DNA of 64,000 bases, from positions 1 to 64,000 of the forward strand of contig NZ_JAUHMF010000002.1 in assembly GCF_032334255.1 (NCBI RefSeq), in the 5' to 3' direction. Made by a program: the position numbers and the translations under genes. The notes under the pieces were generated by a model, which was not told where the DNA came from, made no database searches, and worked only from the letters and a program-made list of their open reading frames with translations. The number at the start of each line of letters is the position of its first letter. Position 1 is the stretch's first letter. Shown here piece by piece: positions 30,848 to 39,456 of the stretch. Origin of the DNA: Thermanaerothrix solaris (lineage in GTDB: Bacteria; Chloroflexota; Anaerolineae; Anaerolineales; Anaerolineaceae).

Positions 30848-31521
30848 GCCGTGCGCCGGCTGAGCAACAAATCCGCAATGATGAAATCCAGGGGTTCATC
30901 AATGTCCAGCGCCTCTTCGCGCGGGATCTCGAAGAGATACGGGCGCTCGCCGATGCGGTTGCGCCGTTGCACTAACGTCTGGCGAGTGAAGAGGTAAAGG
31001 CACGAGTTTTCTTCGTAGATTGGGGGCAAGTCCTGCGTGCGCAAAAGAATATTCGGATTATGGTTAATCGGGCGCGCCAATTGATCCCACAGGCGGGTTT
31101 GGATGCGCGTCACCCCGAAAAGGCTATCGTAAGCGGGATAAAGATCGAGCAGGGTTTGGATTGCCCGTTCAATCGTCTCGGCGCGCAGCAGCGGGTTGGT
31201 GCTGTGGGTTTGGAGGTAAAAATCGGCTTCCAGCAAGGCGGTATCGTGCATCAAGATTTCGTTCATCGGCACGGCATCCCCGCACAGATGCGGGGGTCGC
31301 TCGATGATCACCACCTGGGGGTAGTGCTCGCGCAGGCCCTCGATGATGATCGGCGAATCGGTGTCCACAGCGATCTGGGTGATCGAGGGGCAGCGCCGAA
31401 GGGTATCCAGGATGTGATGAAAGAGCGGCTTTCCCGCTAGCGGGCGGTAGTTTTTACCCGGCACCCGCTCGGAGTGGTGGCGCATCGGCACCAGGGCCAC
31501 GACGGTTGATCGTTCTGCCAT
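30844..31521 (-). CDS. Acylneuraminate cytidylyltransferase family (CMP-sugar synthetase)
   Basis: A 225-aa enzyme expected to activate an acidic sugar (sialic acid-like, legionaminic or similar) with CTP. The N-terminus has 'VALVPMRHHSERVPGKNYRPLAGKPLF', a variant of the nucleotide loop R-x-x-S-x-R-x-x-x-K-N. 'LQTHSTNPLLRAETIERAI' and 'EENSCLYLF' are typical of the family. The last 4 bases overlap the end of the convergent upstream gene. It lies 5 bases after the M3 peptidase gene on the same strand. It may serve the glycan clusters further along. Confidence 0.82.
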   Translation of the reverse strand: MAERSTVVALVPMRHHSERVPGKNYRPLAGKPLFHHILDTLRRCPSITQIAVDTDSPIIIEGLREHYPQVVIIERPPHLCGDAVPMNEILMHDTALLEADFYLQTHSTNPLLRAETIERAIQTLLDLYPAYDSLFGVTRIQTRLWDQLARPINHNPNILLRTQDLPPIYEENSCLYLFTRQTLVQRRNRIGERPYLFEIPREEALDIDEPLDFIIADLLLSRRTA

Positions 31522-31526
31522 GGGAT

Positions 31527-33242
31527 TTACCTCCCCTGCTGGTCGTCTTCCCAGGTGTGCAGGGCTGCCTGCATGGCGTCCGTCACCTCGCGGAAGAGCC
31601 CTGCCTCAAACGAGAAGCGCGCGCCCGCTGTGCGATAGAGTTCGGGCAGGGGGCGACTGCCGCCCAGCGCCAACGCACGGCGGTAAGCGGTGACGGCCTC
31701 ACCTTGATCGCGTTGGGCGTTGCGCCAAACCTGCAGCGCGCCCAGTTGCGCCAGTCCATACTCGATGTAGTAGAACGGCACCTCGTAGATATGCAGTTTG
31801 CGCTGCCAGCCGGTCTTCATTTCCTCCTCCAGCCCGCTCCAATCCACGCCGGCCATGAAGCGCTGCCACAGCGCTGCCCAAGTCGCATCGCAGCGGGCGG
31901 GGTCTACGGCCTCTTCAGGATGGGTATACGCCCAGTGCTGGAAGCCATCCACCACCGCCATGAACGGCCAGAAGAGCAATGCCCCTTCCATTTGTTCCAC
32001 GCGGGCGCGGTTAGCCTCGGCGGTCGGATAAAAGCCACCGCGGGCCGCTTCGAGGTAGGGTAGGGTCAGGTATTCCATGCTCATCGAGGCCACCTCGGCG
32101 AACTCCATCGGTATCTCTAGCAGGTGCACCAGACGGATAGGGGCGGTTTCAAAGACGTGGAAGGCATGTCCGCCCTCATGCACCAAGGTGCTTACATCGT
32201 CATGGATGCCAACCGCGTTCATGAAGATGAAAGGACGGCGCTGAACGGCGAACTCCGTGCAGAACCCACCGGGGGCTTTGTTCTTGCGATTTTCCAGATC
32301 CAAGAGGTTTTCGCGGCGCATGATCTCAAAATACTGCCCCAGAGTGGCATCTACCTGGGCAAAGATGTGCATCGCGCGCTCGGCCAGTTCGTCAGCCACG
32401 CGGAAGGGGCGCAGCGGCGGGCGTTTCAGCGGGTCGGCTTCAAGATCCCAGGGGCGCAGGGTGGTTATGCCCATCAGCCGGCGGCGACGTTCGTACCGCG
32501 CCACAGCCTGCGGCACTACCACGTCGGCAATGGCCTCACGGAAGCGCTCACAATCGGCAGGCGTGTAATCGAAGCGCAGCAATTGCTGCCAGCGGTAGTC
32601 GCGATAACTGGCAAAGCCGGCGTTGTGGGCAATCTGCTGACGCAGGCGGAAGAGTTTGACCCACAGGTCGTTGAGCGCCGCACGGTCGGCCATCTGACGC
32701 TGGGTTACCAAGCGCCAAGCCGCTTCACGCCGCGCCCGGTCGGGATCTTGTAGCACAGGACGCATCTGCTGAGGCGTGCGTTCCTGGCCTTCCCACATCA
32801 CCGTTTGTGCGCCAACAATGCGATCGTACTCCTGGACTAACTTTTGCTCCTCGGCCAACAGGGGCAAGTTTTCCTCACGGAAAAGCGCCACCTCGGCGCG
32901 CATGTTGCGCAGGGGGATCTCAAACCCCGCTGGCTCCAGCCCGCTGGCGAGCAGTTTCTGTTTTAGTTTTTGTTCCGCGGCCATCGCCTGGGGGAAAACA
33001 TGATCGAAGAAAGCATCCAGGCGCTGGCGAGCCACTTCATCAGCGGTGTTGACGGCAGTCGCCACATGCAGGCGGCTGCGCAGTTCCATCAGCCGCTCGT
33101 CCAACGCCGACCAATCTTCCAGCCAGGCATTGACCGTCTCCGCCCGCAAGGGGCGTTGGAGCAGATCCTGGTAGTAAGGCTCGAAATTCGTCCACGTCCA
33201 GGACATCAGGGTTGAGGCATCCGAGGGCAGATCATTCCACAT
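31527..33242 (-). CDS. M3 family oligoendopeptidase (PepF-like)
   Basis: Zinc metallopeptidase that cuts oligopeptides in the cytoplasm. The active site HEGGH is in 'LVHEGGHAFHVFET', followed by 'MEFAEVASMSMEYLTLPYL', where the third zinc ligand E lies. Length from the ATG at 33242 is 571 aa, normal for M3. The frame opens further at 33317 with residues unlike the family start; ATG 33242 has GGAG at a fair distance and begins 'MWNDLPSDA'. A single gene with no evident partners. Confidence 0.87.
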   Translation of the reverse strand: MWNDLPSDASTLMSWTWTNFEPYYQDLLQRPLRAETVNAWLEDWSALDERLMELRSRLHVATAVNTADEVARQRLDAFFDHVFPQAMAAEQKLKQKLLASGLEPAGFEIPLRNMRAEVALFREENLPLLAEEQKLVQEYDRIVGAQTVMWEGQERTPQQMRPVLQDPDRARREAAWRLVTQRQMADRAALNDLWVKLFRLRQQIAHNAGFASYRDYRWQQLLRFDYTPADCERFREAIADVVVPQAVARYERRRRLMGITTLRPWDLEADPLKRPPLRPFRVADELAERAMHIFAQVDATLGQYFEIMRRENLLDLENRKNKAPGGFCTEFAVQRRPFIFMNAVGIHDDVSTLVHEGGHAFHVFETAPIRLVHLLEIPMEFAEVASMSMEYLTLPYLEAARGGFYPTAEANRARVEQMEGALLFWPFMAVVDGFQHWAYTHPEEAVDPARCDATWAALWQRFMAGVDWSGLEEEMKTGWQRKLHIYEVPFYYIEYGLAQLGALQVWRNAQRDQGEAVTAYRRALALGGSRPLPELYRTAGARFSFEAGLFREVTDAMQAALHTWEDDQQGR

Positions 33243-33291
33243 CGTTTTAGGCTCCATGATTGGCCGGGGGAAACCGGCGCAAGGGTTGAAT

Positions 33292-33738
33292 TTACAGGCG
33301 GGCCAACGTGGTAACAAACGGCACCTGGTCGAACATCCAGAACGCCAGGGGCAGGCCCAACCCCAGGCTCAGACCGGTCAGCAACCAGGCCATTGTCATC
33401 CAGATCAGGCTGAACCACCAGCCGATGAGCAGGAAATACGCTGCGCGTACCAGAAAGGGATATTGAGGCAGATCGCGGCGACGCAACTGCACCCGTCCAT
33501 CCACAACCACCACCTGCGTTTCTCGGCGCACGGGGCGCAGGGTCATAATCACGGGCAAGCGGTTGAGCAGCCACAGCCCCAGCGGAAGGCCAATGATGGT
33601 CACATTGAGCACCCAGGCGAGGGCAGTCACGATCCCGCCAACCCACAAGCCGATGAAAATGAAATACAGCAGCCGAATCAGACAGCCGGGACCGCGTTCT
33701 TCAGGCAGGACAACCGCAGAGGGTGGGGTCGAGGTCAT
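33292..33738 (-). CDS. YccF domain membrane protein
   Basis: A 148-aa protein made of two repeats of the YccF type: helices around 'FIFIGLWVGGIVTALAWVL' and 'FLLIGWWFSLIWMTMAWLL', each followed by an 'IGLPLGLWLLNRLP' or 'LGLPLAFWMFDQVP' segment. Probably four helices in the cell membrane. The function of YccF proteins is not known. It ends 50 bases before the start of the peptidase gene on the same strand. Confidence 0.8.
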   Translation of the reverse strand: MTSTPPSAVVLPEERGPGCLIRLLYFIFIGLWVGGIVTALAWVLNVTIIGLPLGLWLLNRLPVIMTLRPVRRETQVVVVDGRVQLRRRDLPQYPFLVRAAYFLLIGWWFSLIWMTMAWLLTGLSLGLGLPLAFWMFDQVPFVTTLARL

Positions 33739-33827
33739 TGTTCTTTCTCCTTTGCGACATAAGTGCCGTCCGGTGAGGATCAGCCCTTATATCTACGCAT
33801 ACGCGCGTCCGGGGGTTGCGCCGCGGC

Positions 33828-35306
33828 TCAGGCCAGGGGTGGCTTGCGTTGGTGCCAGTCGGTGACCAATTGATAGGCGTGGGCCGCTTTGAAGAGCACG
33901 TCTTCGCGGAAGTGCGGCCCCATCAGTTGAATGCCGATGGGCATGCCATTGCCATCAAAACCAACCGGGAAAGCCAACCCGGGTACGCCAGCCAGGTTAC
34001 AAGGCAGGGTGAAGACATCCTCCAGGTACATCGCCAGCGGGTCTTCGGTGTGCTCGCCGAGGCGGAAGGCCGTGGTGGGCGCCACCGGCGCGGCGATGAC
34101 ATCCACGGACTCAAAAGCGGTTTCGAAATCGCGCTTGATCAGGGTGCGCACCTTCTGCGCCTGGCCGTAATAGGCCTCGTAATACCCGGCGGAAAGGGCA
34201 TAGGTGCCGAGCATGATACGCCGTTTGACTTCGGCTCCAAAGCCCTGCCCGCGGGTGCGGCGGAACATTTCCCACAGAGCATCGCTTTCCACGCGCAGGC
34301 CATAGCGCACGCCGTCGTAGCGCGCCAGGTTGGCCGAGGCCTCGGCGGGGGCGATCAGGTAATACACCGGCAGGGCATATTCGGTATGGGGCAAGCTGAC
34401 CTCATGTACGCTGGCGCCGAGCGATTCTAGCACGGCGATGGCCTGGCGCACTGCCTGCTCCACCTCCGGCTGCAACCCGCCGATGAAGTACTCCCGCGGC
34501 ACACCCACGCGCAGGCCGCGCAAATCGGGTTCCGCGGGCAAGGTGATGGTCGGGACGGGCACATCCAGGGTGGTGGAATCGAGCGGATCGTAACCGGCGA
34601 TCAGGCTGAAGAGCAGGGCCACATCAGCCACAGTGCGGGCAAAGGCACCGACCGTATCCAGGGATGAGCCATATGCCACCAACCCATAACGTGAGACCCG
34701 TCCGTAGGTCGGTTTGATGCCGCTCACCCCGCAGAACGAAGCCGGCTGGCGCACACTGCCGCCGGTATCGGTGCCCAACGCCGCCGGTATCATGCGCGCA
34801 GCAACCGCTGCCGCACTACCGCCGCTGGAACCCCCCGGCACGCGAGTGGTATCCCACGGGTTGCGGGTAGGGCCATAGGCCGAATTCTCGGTCGAAGAGC
34901 CCATGGCGAATTCATCGGTGTTCGTCTTGCCAACCACGACTACCCCTGCTTCCAGCAAGTGCTGCACGGCGGTGGCGGTATAAGGAGGAACAAAGTTTTC
35001 CAGGATACGCGATCCGCAGGTGCAGCGCACGCCCTCCAGGGTCAGCAGATCTTTGATCGCGATGGGCAGCCCCAAGAGTGGGGGGAGCGGTTCATCGGGA
35101 TGATGGCGGGCTGCCGCGCGACGCGCGTCGGCGGCTTCGGCCTGGGCCAGCGCCAAATCGGGGGTGAAGGTGATAAAGGTATGCAGGATTGGCTCCAGGC
35201 GCTCAATCTGATCCAGGCAAGCGCGGGTGAGGTCACGGCTGGAGACTTCGCCCTGCGCCAGCGCCGCCAGCGCCTGGTGCACGGTGAAATCGGTCAACGC
35301 GGTCAT
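33828..35306 (-). CDS. gatA: Asp-tRNA(Asn)/Glu-tRNA(Gln) amidotransferase subunit A
   Basis: Amidase subunit of GatCAB, which releases ammonia from glutamine to convert mischarged Asp-tRNA(Asn) or Glu-tRNA(Gln). The Ser-cisSer-Lys triad region is visible: 'LPIAIKDLL' (Lys near 80) and 'RVPGGSSGGSAAAVAA' (near 152) with 'GTDTGGSVRQPASFCG'. 492 aa, standard length. gatC lies directly upstream (3 bases). gatB is not in the window. The aspartyl-tRNA synthetase at 63722 looks non-discriminating, which fits the need for this enzyme. Confidence 0.96.
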   Translation of the reverse strand: MTALTDFTVHQALAALAQGEVSSRDLTRACLDQIERLEPILHTFITFTPDLALAQAEAADARRAAARHHPDEPLPPLLGLPIAIKDLLTLEGVRCTCGSRILENFVPPYTATAVQHLLEAGVVVVGKTNTDEFAMGSSTENSAYGPTRNPWDTTRVPGGSSGGSAAAVAARMIPAALGTDTGGSVRQPASFCGVSGIKPTYGRVSRYGLVAYGSSLDTVGAFARTVADVALLFSLIAGYDPLDSTTLDVPVPTITLPAEPDLRGLRVGVPREYFIGGLQPEVEQAVRQAIAVLESLGASVHEVSLPHTEYALPVYYLIAPAEASANLARYDGVRYGLRVESDALWEMFRRTRGQGFGAEVKRRIMLGTYALSAGYYEAYYGQAQKVRTLIKRDFETAFESVDVIAAPVAPTTAFRLGEHTEDPLAMYLEDVFTLPCNLAGVPGLAFPVGFDGNGMPIGIQLMGPHFREDVLFKAAHAYQLVTDWHQRKPPLA

Positions 35307-35309
35307 GGG

Positions 35310-35597
35310 CTACTCCAACACCGGGGGCACGCGGAACTGGCCATTCTCGACCTGGGGTGCGTTGCGCAGCAGCGCCTCGCGGCTGAGGCCGGCCCGCGGC
35401 TCATCCGGACGCAGGACGCTACGCGGGGGCAGCACGCTGGCTGTGGGTGGGATGCCGCTAGTATCCAGCGTTTGCAAGCGCGCGGCGTAATCCAGGATGG
35501 CTGAAAGTTGTTGGCGATAGCGCTCCAGTTCGTCTTCGGTCAATTCCAGGCGTGCCAGATGGGCAATGTGTTCGACTTGTTCACGTGAGAGGCTCAT
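35310..35597 (-). CDS. gatC: Asp-tRNA(Asn)/Glu-tRNA(Gln) amidotransferase subunit C
   Basis: Small subunit of GatCAB that clamps GatA and GatB together. 95 aa with the typical start 'LSREQVEHIAHLARLELTEDE' shortened here to its first part, the middle 'QLSAILDYAARLQTLDTSGI' and the tail 'LLRNAPQVENGQFRVPPVLE' (all family hallmarks). Start at ATG 35597. It is followed 3 bases later by gatA, forming a two-gene operon. Confidence 0.93.
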   Translation of the reverse strand: MSLSREQVEHIAHLARLELTEDELERYRQQLSAILDYAARLQTLDTSGIPPTASVLPPRSVLRPDEPRAGLSREALLRNAPQVENGQFRVPPVLE

Positions 35598-35668
35598 GCC
35601 TGCAATTATACGCGATTCTGGGTGAGGTAGAAAATCTGTTACGCCCCTTTCCCTTTGCCAAACGCTTC

Positions 35669-35674
35669 TATAAT
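35669..35674 (+). promoter_or_regulatory. -10 box before a small ORF
   Basis: TATAAT at 35669-35674, 22 bases ahead of the ATG at 35697. No clear -35. Confidence 0.35.
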
Positions 35675-35696
35675 TCAGGAAATGCTGGAGTGAAGG

Positions 35697-35831
35697 ATGG
35701 AGGCATTGATCCGTATAGGGATGGCATTTTTACCCCTCATTCTGGCAGCGGCGGGATGTGGAGCCCTGGCAGCACGGCGCGTTTCTGTCTGGCTCGTAGC
35801 ACGGAATAGAGGAAAAGGCATCATGGTATAA
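35697..35831 (+). CDS. Possible 44-aa membrane peptide
   Basis: The frame begins with ATG after a fair ribosome site (GGAGTGAAGG) and a TATAAT box. It encodes one hydrophobic helix ('RIGMAFLPLILAAAGCGALA') followed by a basic tail ('RRVSVWLVARNRGKG'). This is the topology of a small inner-membrane peptide. The stop codon overlaps a second TATAAT (35827-35832) that would serve the next gene. Not recognised; real translation is uncertain. Confidence 0.35.
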   Translation: MEALIRIGMAFLPLILAAAGCGALAARRVSVWLVARNRGKGIMV

Positions 35832-35832
35832 T
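35827..35832 (+). promoter_or_regulatory. -10 box before the hydroxyacid dehydrogenase operon
   Basis: TATAAT at 35827-35832, 32 bases ahead of the TTG start at 35865. No good -35 could be picked. Confidence 0.4.
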
Positions 35833-35864
35833 CCCATGCGCAAATCTTCGCCTGAGGGTGGCCC

Positions 35865-36851
35865 TTGGGATATACTGTTCTCATCTCTGCGCCTTATTTT
35901 CTAGCCGTGCTGGAGCGCTTCCGGCCCCTGTTCACGGCGTATCAGATTGACCTGATCACGCCGGTGGTGCGCGAACGCCTGGAAGAGGAAGACTTGCTGG
36001 CCTATGCCGGGCAGTTCGATGGCGCCTTGTGCGGTGATGACCGTTTTAGCGCGCGCGTGCTGGAGGCCTGTTCTCCCCGCCTCAAAGTCATCTCCAAGTG
36101 GGGCACGGGGATCGATTCGATTGACCGTGCCGCCGCCACCCGGCTGGGCATTCAGGTGTGTAATACCCCCAACGCCTTCACCCTGCCGGTTGCCGATACC
36201 GTCATGGGCTACATCCTGGCCTTTGCCCGTCAACTGCCCTGGATGGATCGTGCCCTTAAGAGCGGGGGCTGGGAAAAACTGCTCGCTCGCTCACTCAGCG
36301 AATGCACCCTGGGCGTGATCGGGGTGGGCAACATCGGCAAAGCCGTCCTGCGGCGGGCGCGTGCCTTTGGGATGAAATTGCTGGGTAACGATATTGTCCC
36401 GATTGCCCCTGATTTCATCGCTGAATTCGGGGTGGAAATGACCACCCTGCGCGATCTGTTGGAGCGGTCTGATTTTGTCAGCCTGAACTGCGACCTCAAC
36501 CCCACCAGTTATCACCTGATCAACGCCGAAACCCTGGGCTGGATGAAACCAACGGCAGTGCTCATCAACACCGCGCGCGGCCCGGTGGTGGATGAACCGG
36601 CCTTGATCGAAGCGCTGCGGAGCGGGCGCATTGCCGGGGCGGCGCTGGATGTGTTCGAGGTCGAACCGCTGCCGCTCGATTCGCCCCTGCGGCGGATGGA
36701 GAACGTCCTGCTGGCGGCACACAACGCCAATGCCAGCCCCGCCGCCTGGGAGCGCGTGCATTGGAATACCCTGCGCAATCTCTTCGCGGGCCTGGAGCTG
36801 CCAACCGATGAGTTGGCTACCTGGCAAGCCCGCCTAAGCCCGAATCCGTAG
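35865..36851 (+). CDS. D-isomer-specific 2-hydroxyacid dehydrogenase
   Basis: A 328-aa NAD(P)-dependent oxidoreductase related to phosphoglycerate dehydrogenase. The nucleotide fold is 'LGVIGVGNIGKAVLRRA'; the catalytic Arg is in 'LINTARGPVVDE', Glu in 'DVFEVEPLP' and His in 'LLAAHNANASPAA'. The start is TTG at 35865 after GAGGGTGG; no in-frame ATG gives the complete first strand ('YTVLISAPYF'). It is the first gene of a plus-strand cluster with an SDR, a DUF115 protein and two glycosyltransferases, so it may act on a sugar or acid precursor for a surface glycan. The actual substrate is unknown. Confidence 0.83.
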   Translation: MGYTVLISAPYFLAVLERFRPLFTAYQIDLITPVVRERLEEEDLLAYAGQFDGALCGDDRFSARVLEACSPRLKVISKWGTGIDSIDRAAATRLGIQVCNTPNAFTLPVADTVMGYILAFARQLPWMDRALKSGGWEKLLARSLSECTLGVIGVGNIGKAVLRRARAFGMKLLGNDIVPIAPDFIAEFGVEMTTLRDLLERSDFVSLNCDLNPTSYHLINAETLGWMKPTAVLINTARGPVVDEPALIEALRSGRIAGAALDVFEVEPLPLDSPLRRMENVLLAAHNANASPAAWERVHWNTLRNLFAGLELPTDELATWQARLSPNP

Positions 36852-36871
36852 AAAGCGAGGTGGATGCGGAT

Positions 36872-37636
36872 ATGTCATCCCGAGAACGCTATGTCTTGAT
36901 CACCGGCGCAGCAGGGGGAATTGGCCGCGCCACGGTGCGCCTGTTTGCCGAACGGGGTTGGCGGGTGATCGGTGTGGATCGCGCCCCCTTTGGCACGGAT
37001 TTTCCTGCTAATGGCTTGTTCATCCAATCCGACATCGCCCAAGCCGAAAACATCTCCGCCATCTTCGAGCGCGCCCAGACCTTCACCGACCGCTTGCATG
37101 CATTGGTCAACAACGCTGCCATTCAGATCGCCAAGCCCTTCTTGGAGACCACTGTCGAAGAATGGGACGCCGTGATGGCCTCGAACCTGCGCTCGGTCTT
37201 CCTGGGAGTCAAACTGGCCTATCCTCTGCTCAAGGCCGCCGGCGAGAGCGCCATCGTCAACGTCTCATCGGTGCACGCCATTCAGACCTCGGCCAACATT
37301 GCCGCCTATGCGGCCAGCAAGGGCGGCTTGCTGGCCCTCACGCGCGCCATGGCGATTGAATTTGCCCCGGATAACATCCGCGTCAATGCCATTTTGCCTG
37401 GCGCGGTGGATACGCCGATGTTGCGCGCCGGGCTAAACCGCGGCCACGTGAGCGGTGAGGACATTCACGAACGTCTGGAGAATCTGGCCCGCCGCACCGT
37501 CAACGGGCGTATCGGCCAGCCGGAAGAGATTGCCCGCGCCATTTACTTCCTGGCCGACTCGCGCGAATCCTCGTTCATGACCGGGCAGGCCCTGGTCGTG
37601 GATGGCGGTGCCACAGCAAGATTGAGCACGGAGTGA
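36872..37636 (+). CDS. SDR family oxidoreductase
   Basis: Short-chain dehydrogenase of 254-258 aa. 'LITGAAGGIGRATVRLF' binds the cofactor, 'LVNNAAIQIA' is the NNAG motif, 'VNVSSVHAI' has the Ser and 'YAASKGGLLAL' the Tyr-xxx-Lys pair. The end 'TGQALVVDGGATARL' is typical of classical SDRs. Two ATGs are possible (36860 and 36872); the second is better aligned with the family. Its stop overlaps the GTG start of the next gene. A role in making a modified sugar is inferred from neighbours. Confidence 0.83.
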   Translation: MSSRERYVLITGAAGGIGRATVRLFAERGWRVIGVDRAPFGTDFPANGLFIQSDIAQAENISAIFERAQTFTDRLHALVNNAAIQIAKPFLETTVEEWDAVMASNLRSVFLGVKLAYPLLKAAGESAIVNVSSVHAIQTSANIAAYAASKGGLLALTRAMAIEFAPDNIRVNAILPGAVDTPMLRAGLNRGHVSGEDIHERLENLARRTVNGRIGQPEEIARAIYFLADSRESSFMTGQALVVDGGATARLSTE

Positions 37637-38457
37637 GGCGCGTGAATCGCCAAGCGTTGAAACGCATTGTTCCCTCCCCCCTCTGGCATCTGGGGTCGCA
37701 GACCTATTGGAGTTGGCACAACCGTGGGCAACACGTGCTGGCCCGCTGGTTCAGCCTGCGGTGGGCCATGAACCGCCGCCGCTTGGAAGAATACCGCAAT
37801 CGCCATGCCGGGCAGCGTTGTTTCATCATCGGCAACGGGCCGAGCCTACGCAAGATGGATCTTTCGCCCTTGCGTCACGAGATCACCTTTGGCCTCAACC
37901 GCATCTACCTGCTCTTCCCCGAAGTGGGTTTTACCACAACATACTTGGTTTCAGTCAATGACCTGGTGCTCCAGCAGTGCGCCGATGAGATCAGAGCCCT
38001 CACATTACCCAAGTTCATTACCTGGCGCGCTCGCCGCTGGTTCGCCGACGACCCCCATACCCTGTTCTTGGATACCGATTACACCGGAGCGGAGAATTTC
38101 AGCGGTGAGGCTACTGGGCGTCTCTTTGAGGGTTTCACGGTAACCTATGTCGCCATGCAACTGGCTTTTTTCATGGGTTTCGCGCAAGTTATTCTAATCG
38201 GGGTGGATCACAACTTCGCTACCCAGGGCCCACCCAACGCGGCAGTGGTCTCGGAAGGTGATGACCCCAACCACTTTGCGCCCAACTATTTCGGTAAGGG
38301 CTTTAAGTGGCAACTGCCGGATTTGGAAGGCTCGGAACGCGCCTATCGGATGGCGCGCGCCGCTTACGAGGCCGCCGGACGCTCTATTTTGGACGCCACC
38401 GTGGGGGGCAAACTGACCATTTTCCCCAAAGTGGATTACAACCATCTGTTCGACTAG
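37633..38457 (+). CDS. DUF115/MptE-like protein (glycan-associated)
   Basis: A 274-aa protein with the DUF115 pattern: 'RCFIIGNGPSLRKMDLSPL', 'TFGLNRIYLLF', then 'YLVSVNDLVL' and, later, 'FFMGFAQVILIGVDHNF'. Proteins of this group include the archaeal pterin enzyme MptE and the Maf glycosyltransferases that put pseudaminic or legionaminic acid on flagellin; bacterial members in glycan clusters are generally of the second sort. The GTG start at 37633 overlaps the stop of the SDR gene. Sandwiched between an SDR and GT2 enzymes. Confidence 0.72.
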   Translation: MRRVNRQALKRIVPSPLWHLGSQTYWSWHNRGQHVLARWFSLRWAMNRRRLEEYRNRHAGQRCFIIGNGPSLRKMDLSPLRHEITFGLNRIYLLFPEVGFTTTYLVSVNDLVLQQCADEIRALTLPKFITWRARRWFADDPHTLFLDTDYTGAENFSGEATGRLFEGFTVTYVAMQLAFFMGFAQVILIGVDHNFATQGPPNAAVVSEGDDPNHFAPNYFGKGFKWQLPDLEGSERAYRMARAAYEAAGRSILDATVGGKLTIFPKVDYNHLFD

Positions 38458-38463
38458 GCTTTC

Positions 38464-39456
38464 ATGGCCCCTCCCCTAGTTTCCATCATCACCCCCTCTT
38501 ACAACCAGGCGCCTTATCTCGAGACCACCTTGCGCTCGGTGCTGATGCAGGATTACCCGCGTATTGAGTATTTCGTTATTGACGGCGCATCTACCGATGG
38601 CAGTGTGGAGATCATCCAGAAGTACGCCGACCGCCTGGCCGGGTGGATCTCCGAACCCGACCGCGGGCAAGCGGATGCGATCAACAAGGGCTTTGCCCGT
38701 GCCCAGGGTGAGATCGTTGCCTGGCTCAATTCCGATGACGCTTATTACACTCCACAGGTGGTCAGCCAGGCTGTCGCAACGCTGCAAGCCCATCCTGAGG
38801 CCAGCATGGTCTACGCGGATGGGGTTATGGTGGATGCCGAGGGCTATTTACTCGATTGGCATCGTTATCCCCAATATGATCTGATAGATTTACTCGCTTT
38901 TGAGGTCTTATTACAGCCCACTGTTTTTATGCGTCGCAGCGCCCTTGAAGCCGTCGGGTACTTACGACCGGAATTCCACCTGATTTTAGATCATGATCTG
39001 TGGATTCGTCTGGCCGCCCATGGCCCGATTTATCACGCTGACAGCTTCTGGGCTATCGAACGCACCCATGAGCAAGCCAAGACCATCGCCCAAGCCGCCA
39101 CCTTTGTGAAAGAAGCCTTTGCGCTGATCCGTTCCCTGGAACAAGATCCGCGTTTTACCGCCGTTTTTTCCGCCCACCGCGAACGTATCTACGCCGGGCT
39201 GCACATCTTTGCCGCGCGGCGGCTGATTGATGCCGGGCAACCGCGCGAAGCTCTCCGACATTTTGCTCATGCCTGGCACTGGCAACCGCGTCAGGTCATC
39301 CGGCGTTGGTACAAGGTGGTACAGGCACTGGGGGGAGTGCTAGGGCTGCAATCCCTTTTCCTCGGGTATCGCTCCCTGCGCCGCCGAACCCAACATGGAC
39401 GCAAACGCCTGATCCTCACCGCGCAGGGATTTGAATGGCTGAGCGAAACCTCATGA
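38464..39456 (+). CDS. GT2 family glycosyltransferase
   Basis: A 330-aa transferase with a GT-A domain: 'SIITPSYNQAPYLETTLRS', 'IDGASTDGSVEIIQKYA', then 'WLNSDDAYY' as the DxD-like metal motif and 'LILDHDLWIRLA' as the acceptor-side ED(Y/L)W equivalent. The C-terminal about 80 residues are basic and helical and may touch the membrane. The following gene is a close relative and shares a nearly identical DNA block with it. Sugar and acceptor unknown. Confidence 0.86.
   Translation: MAPPLVSIITPSYNQAPYLETTLRSVLMQDYPRIEYFVIDGASTDGSVEIIQKYADRLAGWISEPDRGQADAINKGFARAQGEIVAWLNSDDAYYTPQVVSQAVATLQAHPEASMVYADGVMVDAEGYLLDWHRYPQYDLIDLLAFEVLLQPTVFMRRSALEAVGYLRPEFHLILDHDLWIRLAAHGPIYHADSFWAIERTHEQAKTIAQAATFVKEAFALIRSLEQDPRFTAVFSAHRERIYAGLHIFAARRLIDAGQPREALRHFAHAWHWQPRQVIRRWYKVVQALGGVLGLQSLFLGYRSLRRRTQHGRKRLILTAQGFEWLSETS

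Noticed and set aside
31527..33317. Longer start for the M3 peptidase
   Set aside because: The added residues (Cys/Pro-rich) do not resemble the family, and the region lies in the gap before the YccF gene without a ribosome site.
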